This document shows, one piece after another, positions 47,297-59,476 of a DNA stretch of 64,000 nucleotides. Positions within the stretch are counted from its first letter, which is position 1, and every line of letters starts with the position of its first letter. Both the position numbers and the translations under genes were made by a program. The stretch is from Siphonodentalium dalli (taxonomy: Eukaryota; Mollusca; Scaphopoda; Gadilida; Siphonodentaliidae), in the NCBI GenBank assembly GCA_032622095.1, contig CP136061.1, positions 119,424,754 to 119,488,753 of the forward strand, in the 5' to 3' direction. A model generated the notes under the pieces. The model ran no database searches. It had not been told where the DNA came from and saw only the letters and a list, made by a program, of their open reading frames with translations.

Positions 47297-47587
47297 TTTA
47301 TGGGACCATCTCCTGTTATACTCAACAGAATATAAGCAACAAATGAATGAACTCGGGCCATGGATTAGTGCAAAATACATACATGTGCTCTATAAACGAT
47401 GCAAACAACATGGTAATTATAATGAAAATGGTTAAATGGCTGGAGTGATAAATTCATTTTCATTATAATTACAATGTTGTTTGCATCATTCATAGAGCAC
47501 ATGAGTGTATTTGGCACAAATCCATGGCTCAAATTCATTCATTTGTTGCATATATTATGTTGAGTATAAAAGGACATATCCCATAAA
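47297..47587. mobile_element. ~290-bp palindromic MITE
   Basis: The arms 47297-47430 and 47455-47587 pair at about 85%, with 'atgcaaacaaca' and 'ttataatgaaaatg' closing the stem around a 24-base loop. Confidence 0.85.
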
Positions 47588-47711
47588 TATCCCATAAACA
47601 GACGGGTACGCGACCTTGTTGGCGACAAATCGTGGCATTTGATGGTAGGAATTGACATTTTAGCCATTTGTATTCTTTTTCTGGTTTCGTTATGTTTATC
47701 GTGCGCTGTGG

Positions 47712-48215
47712 TTAAAGGTACTCAATCCGATTTAACGCTCCTAAATTACCATTTCTTTGGCTTCAGGGGTAAAAAATATTTGATTCGAGTCGACTCTAGA
47801 TTCAAATCTTGTGATTGTAAAAGTGTGCATCAAACCGTAGTGTTATATCACTCATCAAAGTTCAGAGTGATCAGATATCGATTTTTGAAGTTTGTTATTT
47901 CATTTGTTTGTGGCCTAGAAACACGCCCCATCAAACGGATGGTCTCGGTCAAATTTGCGGATGAATATGGATAACTCTAAAACAATTGGTAATACGGCTA
48001 AATTTCGTGAATACTCAAGTGATAACACGAACATATTTCGTTGAACAAAATGTTGATAAATAACACGTTTTGGGAAATTTGATACCATAGTTGACTCTGG
48101 TTAGCATTATTTTGTTGCAATTAATCGACTCTGATAACAAAAGCGCATTTTGAAGAAAAAAAATTGTTGTATCTTGATGATATGTGAACCCTCTGATCGG
48201 ATTGAGTACATTTAA
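47712..48215 (+). mobile_element. Family A TTAA MITE, longest copy
   Basis: TTAA-AGGTACTCAATCCGATT on the left and aatcggattgagtaca-TTTAA-like on the right (cggattgagtacatttaa). It has an extra ~70 bases near 47.80-47.87 kb relative to other copies. The frames 47639-47974 (+) and 48015-48320 (-) are inside or across it. Confidence 0.85.
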
Positions 48216-49047
48216 TGTATAGCCAAGTTCGTCAAGAGTACTCTTGTGGTGAAAATATATGATATTGAAGCGTGAAATGACATATTTTCGTGGTATTCTG
48301 GTATTGTTACTGGCATTCATGCTTCAGAGGTGATGCTCACGTAAATGGGGTAGGGGTTTTCAATAAGCTACGGGTTAAACGGATCCAATTGCAAATGCAA
48401 ACACAGCTGCATGATATTCGCAACGCATGCAGGGCGTATAGCCTGGAAACCAACATGCCTCACACGTTCGTGTCGCTGCATTGACAAAATCCGTTAAGCG
48501 ACGACACCGGCGTGAATCCGAGTTAGTCGCGGATTGATACATTAACAACCGGACCATGTCACGCATCGACAAATCTCCTACATCGAAGAGACAAAGCGAC
48601 AACTCATTGATTTCTATAGCTGTTGCTCCCCTGGCTAAGAAGTTGTAAATACGATTTTGTTTCCACATTGTGTTGAGTGGACATCGGTGTGAGCCGCAAG
48701 CGTGTGATCTTGTCACACGGTTCCTGAGCTGTGGAACCAAACTATCATGAGCCGCGAAATATCGCACGTGGTTGATTGTAGTGTTCAATTGTGTATTCAC
48801 TGGACATATAGATATACACATGTATGGAGTGGACATAATATCTAGATTCAAATATTGTGATTATAAAAGGTGAGCTTCAAACCGTATAGTGCTGTATCGT
48901 CCATCTCCCATCACATAGGACATCGTATTGAATTATGTCAAACTAACATTCCACATACCCTCCGTCAGCTGTTTTCAATTGATTTGGCACAGAGACAACC
49001 GCCCTTCATTTTTACCATATCACAAATAGATTTAACCCTTTATATAC
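48216..49047. other. Dispersed repeat shared with 52.73-53.22 kb
   Basis: 48235-48300 (gtggtgaaaatatatgatatt, catattttcgt) and 48385-48470 (caattgcaaatgcaaacaca, gctgcatgatattcgcaa, aaaccaacatgc) recur in the same order at 52.73-52.79 and 53.14-53.21 kb. The 158-codon minus frame (48375-48851) spans this repeat and has no recognised domain. Confidence 0.5.
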
Positions 49048-49228
49048 TAAATACTCATTGACGAGTAGTTTTCTTAGGAAATGTTCAGATAATAAGTTAT
49101 TATCTGAACATTTCACACCAATGAATAGGAATTATTCTGCACTTGTATGTTCATACGCCTATAATCGGCTTATATTTCAGGAACATCCATCAAGATGAAT
49201 ATTAAACGATTCCAATGTTTACTTATAT
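49048..49228 (+). repeat. Family H repeat next to the LINE 3' end
   Basis: 'gacgagtagttttctta', an inverted pair 'tgttcagataataagttattatctgaaca', 'gaataggaattattc' and 'cggcttatatttcagg' follow the 22.8-kb copy. Confidence 0.65.
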
Positions 49229-49231
49229 AAC

Positions 49232-49961
49232 TAGTGTAAACAATATTTATTTGAACAAAATAAGAGAACAACACATTGACAATTATACATATTGAGTAAA
49301 AAACATAGTTCAAATGAGGATTAGATAACAAGCCATGAGCCTATGGCTTTTATAAAAATCTTTTCCTCCAAAAATGTTACCCCGAGTGTCAATACAGACA
49401 GCTACAGGGTAAAAAGGACGGGAATTTGAATATTGTTCTGTGTTTTCAAATAAATGTTGGGAAGTTAGTTAAGCGAGTGCAGGGATCAGAAAGATGGAGG
49501 AGTGATAGAAGGGAGGAGATTATGAAATAGACAAGAAAGATAATAAAGTAGGTGGAAAAGAAGTGTGATAAATGCTGTATACAATAATCCCTCAGTCATA
49601 ATCTAAATTTTACATTATGGCGTTAAATCATGGTGTGTTGTCCAATATAGAAACGGAATTAGACCCCAAATACGTCTCGGCACCCAGAAGAGATGATGCA
49701 TGAAAATAAGTATATATTAGGATAATTGTTATACTTGTAGTGCGTATCAATATATTATCAATATATTATAGATACAATTAGTACATGTAAGTACAATCAG
49801 TAGTAAGTCCATTAATATGACAAGGTCAGCACGGTTGAGCATGCACTCCGTGGGCAGACAGGCGGATATGCCCGACACAATGTGCAGAAACCCGACTTAC
49901 ATATTTATACATACAAGTTATGCACATCGTGTTCGCATACACGACCCCCTGCGCACGGAGC
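49232..49961 (-). other. 3' UTR of the main non-LTR retrotransposon
   Basis: Minus-strand sequence downstream of the C-terminal stop. A pyrimidine-rich tract occupies about 49.48-49.58 kb, and an AATAAA signal (49246-49251, reverse) lies at the very end. The end point is set by that signal and the adjacent family H repeat; there is no poly(A) run. Confidence 0.6.
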
Positions 49962-52255
49962 TCACACATTATCGAAACGTCGACTTTGGATAATAAACAG
50001 TTGTACAGCTTCAAATATTATAGAATTTGTTTCATTGGACATCTCATTAGACCCATATAATAGGACATCAATGTTCACATCTGCTGGCGAAAATGGCAGA
50101 GCGGCTATCATATCAGCTCTAATTTGACTATATTGGGGACATTGCAAAAGAAAGTGGTACGCGGATTCAACTACAAATTCCCCACAAGAGCAAAATGGGG
50201 AATCTCTTACGTAATTTACAACAAGATCTTTGTTCAGATGGCTGCACCCCAGTCTCATTCTTGTGTGATATACTTGGCCTCTACGAGAGTGACTATGATA
50301 ATAAAACTTAGCTAAATTAGTATGACCGACCTTCAGAAGACGCTTGAATTCTTCCACGGTTGATGATGCTTTTATTGAGACAGGTATATTATTCCATGCG
50401 CGTATTGCTGACGGTAAGAACGTATCCATATATTAATTTCTGTTACTTTTTGGAGGGTGAATACTTACGCGTCTGTGATTATATCCAGAAGATGTCGAAT
50501 CGGGTGGGATCATGGTTGAAAGATAAGATGGGGTCTGATTTCTATGCATCTTGTAAAATAATATCATTTGTTGAGTATGTCTCCTGGATGAAAGGGTTTC
50601 CCAACCAGTTTCAAATAATAAGTTTTTATCACTGACACTTCTGGTAGCCCCAGTAACAATCCTCGCCATCTCATATTGAATATCTTCAATTTTGTCACTC
50701 TTATAAATTGGTATATTATTCCAAACAGGTGACGCATATTCGAGTATCGGCCTTACATATGAGAAATAGGATTTTTCAAGTGTTGTCCTGCTCAGTCGGA
50801 ATTTATGTCTCCGAATATGATTTACTCTTTTCCAGGCCTTTTCGGTTATCGTTTGTATGTGAGTTTCCCAGGATCCGTTGTTATCGAAAGAGACACCTAG
50901 ATGTTTATGAGAACTTACCTCTGTAACTTGCGATGCCGCCATAATTAATGGTGGGTGAACAATAGCAGAATTCATCCTTGATACTATTAACGCTTCCGTT
51001 TTTAAAGGATTAAATTTTACTAACCGCATTTTTGACCAGTTCACAATAGTTTGAATGTCATTGTTCATGATTTCTGCAGCTAACGTTGGATTTTCAACAC
51101 ATAAATATATTGAAGTATCGTCTGCAAAAAGTCGTATATTACATATAATATTTTCAGTTATATCATTAATGTATACAAGAAATAGGAGTGGACCTAAGAT
51201 ATATCCCTGTGGTACGCCTGTTGAAACATCATGCCAATCTGAGCTAGCATTGTCAATTAGGACTCTCTGTTGTCTGGATTGTAAATATGATTTAATCAAG
51301 TTATATGCCTTGCCATTGATACCCATTTTCGAGAGTTTATGTAGAAGCCCCTTATGCCACACTTTATCAAAAGCCTTACTGATGTCACAAAAGATACAAC
51401 GCACATCTTTACCTTCATCGAGTGATCTGCTAATATAATCATATACATCAACAAGTTGGTATACGGCAGAATCACCTTTAGTGAACCCAGATTGGTAAAT
51501 AGAAAGCAAATTGCGTTTGTCAAGATACGACGAGAGGTATTTATATATGCACTTTTCGTATGTTTTTGATACGCAGCTCAATAGTGAGATTGGGCGGTAG
51601 TTAGATATGACACTAGGATCACCACTCTTGAAGACAGGGGTTACATTAGATCGCTTCCACTCTGATGGATAATAACCGTCATAGGTAAATTTGTTGAAGA
51701 AATATGCATGCAAGAGGTTCACATAGGGAGGACGCACATACTTTTAATACACGGGGGCTAATATTATCAGGGCCACTCGCTTTGGACACTTTTAGTGCCT
51801 TCAGTGCGTTATATACGTCAACTGACGTGATACTAATTTCTGTTAATTCAGTATCAACATTTGATCTGCATTCGTGGTTATACTGTGGTATGCTATGTAA
51901 TCTATCGTCTAGGTTTGATATTGCACAAAAGTAGTCGTTTAAAGCATTCGCCTTTTCATCTGGTGAGACCATATAATTTTCTCCACTTGCAAGAGGTGGT
52001 ACGGTTCTGTTATTATTTGGAAATAAGAGTTTCTGAAGTTGTTTCCACCACGTAGATATGTCTGTTTTTGGGTCTGCCAATAATTTGTCGATTTTAGTAT
52101 CATGGTCTATTTTTGCTTTCCTTACGGCGGACACGCATTGGTTTCGTTTTTTACGGAAGTTTGTCCACGCTGTGTCAGTACCTTTACATTTTGCAATCCT
52201 ATGGAGTCTATAATATATAACTGAGTGGGGAAATCCATTAAGTATAGAAAGTGTT
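49962..52255 (-). pseudogene. Non-LTR retrotransposon ORF2 reverse transcriptase (Jockey-like), broken
   Basis: Reverse transcriptase that would copy element RNA at a nicked target. Read from high to low coordinates: an open but start-less N-terminal part from about 52255 (52134-51679 holds WWKQLQKLLFP and SKASGPDNISPRVLK); then a frameshift near 51700-51715 (LACIF in one frame, AYFF in the next). The RT core follows (frame 51737-50433): NYRPISLLS at residues 46-54, catalytic FCDISKAFD at 116-124, VPQGYILGP at 175-183 (Y in place of the usual S), FADD at 204-207 and KHLG at 278-281. A single in-frame TAA (50433-50435) then interrupts. The same frame resumes at once (MDTFLPSAIRAWN) and runs to 49962 with a C-terminal CSCG-x9-HFLLQC zinc-finger-like motif. 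The endonuclease and ORF1 are missing, so it is 5'-truncated. Only two lesions suggest a relatively young copy. Jockey-group placement rests on motif pattern. Confidence 0.9.
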
Positions 52256-52372
52256 TATTTGAACGCTCTTTTTTGTTACCTGGTGTAAGAAAACTGGGGA
52301 CCCGACTTGATACTGCATCAATTGAACGCTATAACTGTTTATCGGGCGTTAGTTAATGTAGTACAGTTTGAC
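52256..52372. other. Spacer between LINE and family B repeat
   Basis: Contains 'tttgaacgctctttttt' but no feature I can name. Confidence 0.3.
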
Positions 52373-52721
52373 CAGCCTGTTCTCCCAAAAATCCGCACAT
52401 TATCTTCTTATACAGAACTTGTTTCAGGCAGATAATCTACTTAGAATCGCCTACGGTATTTTTAGTCGCTAATGTGCTGAAAATGTGCTATCATAATGTG
52501 GCGATTCTAAGCAGATTATGTGCTTTCAATGAGACAAATGAGCCAACCCACGACATTTCAGGTGTACGTTCTTTAATATGTGCTTTCACTCTGGCCCGCG
52601 CCATAAAACGAAATAACAAATATGATTCAATTATCTGCTGATATCTCAATCAAATAATCACAATATGTTCCTATTTCACTTTCTAGGTCGATTGTGTGTG
52701 TATTTTCGCGAGGATATGTTG
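52373..52721 (+). mobile_element. Family B repeat, copy 2
   Basis: It starts 'cagcctgttctccc' and ends 'gaggatatgttg'. An internal inverted pair (cagataatctacttagaatc / gattctaagcagattatgtg) forms a hairpin of about 100 bp. The core 'cactctggcccgcgccataa' is present. Confidence 0.75.
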
Positions 52722-53227
52722 GTTTGGTAGATTATTATCGTGGTGAAAATAAATGATATTCAAGTGTGAAATCATATATTTTCGTAACTGGTATTCACCA
52801 CCCCTCACCTCTGTTAACTGGTATTTAGGATTCTATCTGTATATGTAGTTGTAACAATGCAGGGGCGGTTTCCGACTTTAGGCGCATTGTAGTGGAGTAT
52901 GGGGATTTCATAGTGATGATGTCGGCGCTGCTTCAGAATCAATGTCCGATGGTTTTCCACGAAGCACAGTTAGAAAGTCCCAAGTGTCACTGATTTGCAC
53001 GAACGATTGTTCTAGGTGGTTCCACTTAATGGTTGTTTTCATATAGAACGAAATGTAATATTGGACACCGGTACTACGCATGCGTTCGAGTTACTCCTTG
53101 TTATGACATTCCTTCTGTTTCAACTGGGTTCTGACTAATTCAGTTGCAAATACAATCACAGCTGCATGGTATTCGCAGCTCAGGACGAATCTTAGAAACC
53201 AACATGCGCGGAACCGGACCGGAATCC
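52722..53227. other. Dispersed repeat shared with 48.2-48.5 kb
   Basis: See the 48.2-kb entry. Otherwise unrecognised. Confidence 0.45.
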
Positions 53228-53598
53228 GTCTAATTAAAACCCAGACTCCTGAACAAGCTATCAAGCTGCAAAACAGAGTTCAGTCCCATGTCTGACCGCT
53301 GCCGGCATGTGTATTTTCTTAATTAAATCTATAATTTTTATTGAAGTCTTTTGTCAGTTACAATTCATTCTGACTTTATCTAGATAATTTTCAAATGCAT
53401 ATGGACAGTTCAGCTTCTCAGAATAATGCAGAATGAATTGTAACCTACAAAAGTGTCAAATAAAACTATGAGTGATTTCCTCTCATTCTGCATAGGTGCT
53501 GGGCTGCTGGCAGCGATAAGTCCTGTGTAGCAAGGGACTGAACTCTGCATGGAGCTTGACAAGCTCTTCGCATTACGGGTAGCTTGTTCGACAGTCTA
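53228..53598. mobile_element. Composite palindromic element
   Basis: The outer arms 'gtctaattaaaa', 'gaacaagct' and 'cagagttcagtccc' face 'gggactgaactctg', 'agcttgttc' and 'ttttaattagac'. An inner pair 'gttacaattcattctg / cagaatgaattgtaac' is perfect. Confidence 0.8.
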
Positions 53599-53611
53599 AT
53601 TTTAATTAGAC

Positions 53612-53700
53612 TTGATAGTAGCCTGTCATTTGACCCAAAATCCACAAAATAAATTACGAAACCTACTTTTTGTTATTACAAATGACAGGCTATTATGATC
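53612..53700. repeat. Short inverted repeat
   Basis: 'tagcctgtcatttg' and 'caaatgacaggcta' face each other across about 50 bases. Confidence 0.8.
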
Positions 53701-54028
53701 GGAGTTTGACAAAATGAAGGTTGACAGGCTTCATAACGCAAAGGCCATTAAAAAAATGGGTTAAACGTTGAGCGTTCACGTAAGAGGCCGTATACATACT
53801 AGTTTATAATTATGAAAACAGTTTCCATGAGTGACCCATGGCCGAGACCCAACGCCATAAATTGTTCAGCCTCTTCTCCAGAAAACCCGCATATTATGTG
53901 CTCAGAATATAACTTATTTTAGGTAGATACTCTGCTTAGAATCGCCTCACTTTGAGTCGATACTATGATGAAAATTAGAGCGTTTTATTCATATTATCTA
54001 CTCATAATGAGGCGGTTCTAAACATATT

Positions 54029-55711
54029 GGCCGGATTCGTCATCTCCGGTTTAAACCTCCGAGTTTAAACCTGGTTTAAACCTACATTGGCGGTCCAGCC
54101 AAACCGGGTTTAAGGGGGCGTTTTTGTCGTTCAGTTACCAACTAATTGACAACTCGATTTGGTGATATGAGCATACAGTCAAACTACCCTCTTACCTATC
54201 GGACCAACAGACAAGCCGATATAATGGTTATTGACATGCCATAAATCATCGCGAACGCGTACACGATTTATTCATTGAGAAATGAGTATCGCTCATGAAC
54301 CATTAATCCGATCTCTTTGTGTGTTTAAATCAATCTGACAAAGGGCGTGCCTCTCAACACGAGCTTCACGCGCTGTTTATCACTTTGTTTGTTATTGATC
54401 TTCTGCAAGATGCTTTACCCGCAAAGACAAAATTTTGTGTATTTACATGTATATCTGTATATATCAAGGGGTGTAGGAGCTGTATATCTGTATGTCCGTT
54501 TGTCTGTTAGCAACTAAGAATTTTTTTATTTAGGAGTTGTATCTAACAAGAAACAACATTTAAAATGTATATTAATATTTGTTTGTTTTAAATTTAACTA
54601 AATTGTTTTTTGAATTAAAATGTTCAAATGATCAAAACGTTCGCAAATGTGACGCATGCTCCTGTCGCACGAAGAGGCCGCAGGCCCCTCTGACGCTGAA
54701 TAAAGGCTCCATAATCGAGTCAATCCTGGACCAAGAGGTCAGTCAAGTAAAAGCAATTTGCTTATGATTACATATCAGAAGTGGCATCTGAACTGTTTGA
54801 AGTGGACAGCTATACAGAGGCAGAGCTTTTGATAAAGAAATATATTACATGCGTTGCTTTTTTTCTATGTAATAAATTTTCCGTCATGCGGGAAATCAAA
54901 AAGTTCCCAGGTTTTGAACTAGTGGAATATTATGGGAATTTATGGGCGGAGCCAGAGTAGAACTTTGTGACTAGATCTACTTCAAAATAAGTTATAAAAT
55001 TTGACTCATATATCAATATAAGTTTAGGATTGAAAACTATGTGTATAGCATATCTGGTCATGCAGTACCATCGTGTTGGTGTCAAAATTAAAACGTTGAA
55101 TCATTCAAATGAATTCGTAGATACACCAGTATTTGTGATTGCCACAAGCCAAAAAAAAACAACACCCAGAAGATAGTTGTAAAATTAGACACGCCCTCAC
55201 TCGAGATAATTTACTGCTCCACCCTTTGATTGATTGTTTGACAATTCTAAACCGCGATGAAGAAAAGACGGATTCGTCATCTCAAGTTTAGCCTCGGTAA
55301 ACCTGGTTTAGCTGGACCGCCGAATTAGATGGTTTAGTTGTCGGTTTAAGCTTATAAAACGCAAAACATAAATCGAAATTGACAAAAACTTATCCCCACA
55401 CGCTTTATAGGTGTGAGTGCTTCTCGCTGATAAATTTCCAATCAAAATATGGTCGCTGTCGTAATTATTGATTTTCGCAATCAATAAAACGAGGCGGTCC
55501 GCAGTAGGAAAGTACAAGTAATTATATCGACGATACAGAGACACTACTGCTAAACCACTGGTCTGGCTAGACCAGGTTTAAACCAGAGATGACGAATGCG
55601 TCACTTAGACCTGCGGTTGCGGGTTTAAACCACGGATTTTGCTGACTCACGGCGGTTTAAACCTAGAGGTTTACGTAGACCAGGTTTAAACCTGAGATGA
55701 CGAATCGGGCC
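54029..55711. mobile_element. 1.68-kb TIR element inserted in family B (3-bp target duplication)
   Basis: Ends are GGCCGGATTCGTCATCTC and gagatgacgaatcgggcc, each followed inward by runs of 'ggtttaaacct'. It is flanked by ATT (54026-54028 and 55712-55714); the uninterrupted sites in the other family B copies have a single ATT. GG-starting ends with a 3-bp duplication resemble PIF/Harbinger-type elements, although the usual target is TWA. No transposase frame; short frames at 54.3-54.8 kb have no motif. Confidence 0.75.
55269..55599. mobile_element. Related ~330-bp copy nested in the 1.68-kb element
   Basis: It is bounded by 'ggattcgtcatctcaagttta' type sequence on the left and 'ggtttaaaccagagatgacg' on the right, the same ends as the host element. 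The minus frame 55308-55544 inside has no domain. Confidence 0.65.
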
Positions 55712-55820
55712 ATTATGTGCAGACGATGACACAAATAAGCCAATTCACGACTTGTCGGTTGTATGCTCTTAACATGTGTTTGACTTTGGCCCGCGCCATA
55801 AAACGACATAGTATCGGTCA

Positions 55821-56586
55821 GACTTTGTGCTGCCATCTGCATTCCCAGTACCATGGGAATCACGAATCAACCATCGATGCCACGATCAATTCTCTGAAAA
55901 AGATTCCAGAAGCAAACGAATCTCAGACTATAGAGACGTACTGGGCGAATTTCGTACCTCTGCCCCCCCCCCCATACGGTGTCATGTCCAGGGATGACAC
56001 TGTGCTAGGCACACCGTCGGATCGGGAGCCGACGTTGGCTGTCCCGTGTGTAACAATACGCGCACGTTAAATAATCCTACCGTGACCATGAAGTCACTGG
56101 TAAAATCGCAAAATTACCTTATCAAAATTCGAGTCATATGACTTACGGGACCACAGTGGAAATAAGACACTTCTCTGGGCCTTTCCTGAGCTATCCCGGG
56201 CATTGGTCCGAATAAACTCACTCTCTCACAATCCCAACAACTCGTCTCGGCTACTGATTATAACGGATATCGAACATATTTGTTCAAATGAAACTTTGGC
56301 GTTAAGATTCCACTACCTCGAAAAATGGAAACTGTGTCGCTTGTACACTATTATCTTCCCAACATTCATATTTATATGAGGACGGGATTCATAATGAGAT
56401 AGCACAGACTGATGTATAGCTCATTCGCTCTCTTGTCTTTGTTTGTCGAGTTATTTACATGTGTGCAGGTGAAGAAAACAATGAATTTCTCACTTGAATG
56501 TGTGACATCTTTCCGCCATTTTCGATCTAATTATGACGTAGGTTACCGATCCTGTAAAATTGTAAAGTACAGTGGCAGATGCTCGT
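55821..56586. other. Unassigned stretch; C9-10 run at 55.96 kb
   Basis: The plus frame 55717-56070 starts in family B and passes through a poly-C run encoding prolines. I do not call it a gene. Confidence 0.35.
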
Positions 56587-57026
56587 TTAAAGATACTCAA
56601 TCCGATTCGATGGTCCCATATAATCCGATTCCAACAAAATTTTTAGAATGCCGCTTCAGTTATCAGAATGAATTAGTTGCCCAAAAATAATGCTAACCAC
56701 AGTCAACTATAGTATAAAATTGCCCGAAACGTGTTGTTTATCAACACGTTGTTCGACGAAATTTGACTTTATTATCAACACAACGCCTCTTGATTTTTTA
56801 GAGTTATCCATCTTCATCCGCAATTTGGTCCGAAACCGTCGGCTCGTCGACTTTTTACTGGGCAACTGATAAGTCTCGATGGTGAGAAATAATATATTTC
56901 AAAAATCGATATCTGATAACTCTGAGCTTAGATAGGTGAGTTCCTCGACTCGAATCAAATATTTTTTACCCCCGAAACCAAATAAATAGTAATTGAGGGG
57001 CTCTTAATCGGATTATGCATCTTTAA
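56587..57026 (-). mobile_element. Family A TTAA MITE
   Basis: TTAA at both ends: 'agatactcaatccgattc' left, 'aatcggattatgcatct' right. Full interior. Confidence 0.85.
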
Positions 57027-57241
57027 ATTTGTGTAAGCGGTCTGGGACGAATATGAAAGTTTCCATATTAAGTGATAAACATCGTTCGAAATCTAAAGAT
57101 TCTAACACCGATCTGTCTAATGTGGATTAGTTTTCCCAGCGATGAAAATGGCTGCACAAAGTATAGTTTTGTTCGAAAATATACCACAGCATGTAGTATA
57201 CTAGTACTTGTGTCATTGTCTTGCACATATGAAATTAACAT

Positions 57242-57731
57242 TTAAAGGCCCACTTAATTTTTGAGTCACCGATTATATTTTTTATAGATCCTTGATATAC
57301 GGTTTTATAACAATCTTTGCCATAAAATTTTATCAAAATACTATAATTCATCACCATTTGAAACATCTGTGTCTCAGAAGATGCCCACAGAGTAACAGAA
57401 AACAGCTGAAATCATAGAAAGATTCCACCCGTTTTGGCTCCAAGAATGCAACAGAATTAAAAACTAAAGATGAATTTTCAATGGAAGTGGAATAAAATTC
57501 TATCTTTAAGATATATAGAGTTATTCCCCCTCCATTGCAAATAAAATACATTTACTACAATATAGATGACAAAAACACGTTGGTAATTCAACGAAATCAA
57601 CATGTTCGCAGTTTATTACACCGGATAAGTTGATAATACAATGTTTTGGAGCTTCCTCTTTCAAATGGTATATAATATGGCATATATTTTATATGTGTAT
57701 CTGGGGGTTCGAAAATTAAGTGGGCCTTTTT
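57242..57731 (+). mobile_element. Family D TTAA MITE, longest copy
   Basis: The left end is TTAA-AGGCCCACTTAATTTTTG and the right end gaaaattaagtgggcctttt, where TTAA has decayed to TTTT. The interior holds an inverted pair 'caatggaagtggaata / tattccccctccattg'. Confidence 0.8.
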
Positions 57732-57874
57732 TGTTTGACATTCTAATATTGTATCTCGTGTAAGTTATGCGATCTTTTCACTATCACATTAACATTTGAT
57801 CGCCAGAGACTCACTGACAGATAAATCCATTAGGAAATGTTCAGATAGCGATCGTTCAACAAACGATCGTTTTT

Positions 57875-58067
57875 CTAACCCTGCACAACGTATATATAAG
57901 AGAATTCATTAGCCTAAGAATAATTACCTTGACATTGTACGCCAGTGCATTCTCTTATATATGCGAGGTATCCTATGGGAGATTCACATATATAAGAGAA
58001 TGCATTGGCACAGGATCGTGAATGCTGCACCGGTGCACACCTGTCATGAACATCGTGGAAGGTTTAA
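57875..58067 (+). mobile_element. Truncated subfamily-2 double-hairpin MITE
   Basis: It begins in a lost left part (taaccctgcac...) with only the closing arm of the first hairpin. It then has the spacer 'taattaccttgacattgta', an intact hairpin at 57941-58009, and the subfamily-2 right end, finishing in TTAA at 58064-58067. Confidence 0.7.
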
Positions 58068-58169
58068 CATTTTCTGTACTTGAATTATCAAATCACCCCT
58101 CGAAATGAATTGATAGATCACTCAAGTGATGTTTTATAACTGAATGGAATAATCCACTTACTAATAAAA

Positions 58170-58601
58170 TGGGTACTCAATCAGCTCAGATGCTCCTAAA
58201 TTACTATTTCTTTGGCTTGGGGGGTAAACAATATTTTATTGGAGTCGATGAACCCACCCACCAAAGCTCAGAGTGATCAGATATCGATTTTTTAAGTTTG
58301 TTATTTCTCGAGATGTGTAATAATATGTGGCCCAGAAACACGTGGCCAAACGGAGGGTCTCGGATGAAGATGGATAATTCTAAAATCAAGTGGTAATACG
58401 GCCAAATTTCATGATACTTTAGTGATAATACGGCCATGTTGATAAATAACAAGTTTTGGGAAATGTCATACCATAGTTGACAGTGGTTAGCATTATTTTG
58501 TTGCAATAAATAGATTCTGATAACTAAATTGTATTTTGAATAAATGTTGTTGTTGTATCTTGATGGTATGGGGTCCCTATGATCGGATTGATTACCTTTA
58601 C
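58170..58601 (+). mobile_element. Family A MITE, ends decayed
   Basis: 'gggtactcaatcagctcag' left and 'gatcggattgattacctt' right. The interior is shared; TTAA is no longer exact. Confidence 0.75.
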
Positions 58602-58814
58602 TAATTTCATTGTGACTGTATGCTGAAACACTACAAACGAACTCTATTCACACATTTGTCTTTACATTTTTCTCAGCTTTATAGTATACAGAAACCATTG
58701 TTGTGGGTTGTGACCATCAGTTTTAATGGCTGAAAAACCCTGTATGTATTTGTACTTACGAAAATAAGATTGAGCACGATAATTGTTTGCCAATGAACCA
58801 TTGAATATTAGATG

Positions 58815-59262
58815 CCATTAATATGTACTCTGGCTAACGCCGGTAGAGTTCATATTCCACCAGTACAAAACCTTGGAAGTTTTTGAAGTTTACCTTACGA
58901 AGTTGAAAAAATAACGCGGTGATATTTCTTAGTTAAAATGAAGTTCAATGTAGGTGAAGGTCCTCACTCGAAATTTCACGATTTAAGTGACTTTGTGAGC
59001 GATTTTGCTTTTACTGATTTTACAATTATGGAATTTCTCCTGGATAATTCATTCAATGTTTATTGCGATGACTGTTCATAAAGCATACAATTTAAAGTTG
59101 GTACATTCACCTTCAGTGATGTACATTATAAAGGAAGAGATAATAACTTATATTTTCAACTTATAATAAGGTTCCCTGTCAAAACTTCAAAACGTACCCA
59201 GGTTTTGTACTGGTGGAATATGATCTCTACGGGCGTTAGACAGAGTAGAGATCCATGGAATG
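58815..59262. mobile_element. Palindromic family K, full copy
   Basis: The left end 'tactctggctaacgccggta', 'catattccaccagtacaaaa' pairs with the right end 'ttttgtactggtggaatatg', 'ctacgggcgttag'. Partial copies lie at 1-240, about 54.90-54.96 and 62.27-62.36 kb. Confidence 0.75.
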
Positions 59263-59476
59263 ATCTAATTAGAGATGCCCCGGCTGACTTTACACCAAAT
59301 TATTCACAATTTCTGGAGCCAATTTTCAGCTTACCAGATAAATTCAAGAAAAATGAAAACTGCTTGTAACCATCATCAACCACATGGCTCATGCAGGCAC
59401 TGTGAAAAAAAAACCCCACAAAAGCATTTACCAGTTTTACAGAGGTTGTAATTAATAATCATTATTGAAAACGCTC

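Larger units (their letters stand above)
53871..55820 (+). mobile_element. Family B repeat, copy 3, split by an insertion
   Basis: The left part 53871-54028 ('cagcctcttctccag' to 'gcggttctaaacatatt') and the right part 55712 onward ('attatgtgcagacgatgac', 'ggcccgcgccataaaacgac') together match copies 2 and 4. A 1.68-kb element sits between them. Confidence 0.8.

Noticed and set aside
47639-47974. 111-codon plus-strand frame as a gene
   Set aside because: Most of it lies inside a family A MITE; the homologous DNA in other copies is full of stops.
48375-48851. 158-codon minus-strand frame as a gene
   Set aside because: It spans a dispersed repeat also found at 53.1-53.2 kb where the frame is not kept; no recognised domain despite several Cys residues.
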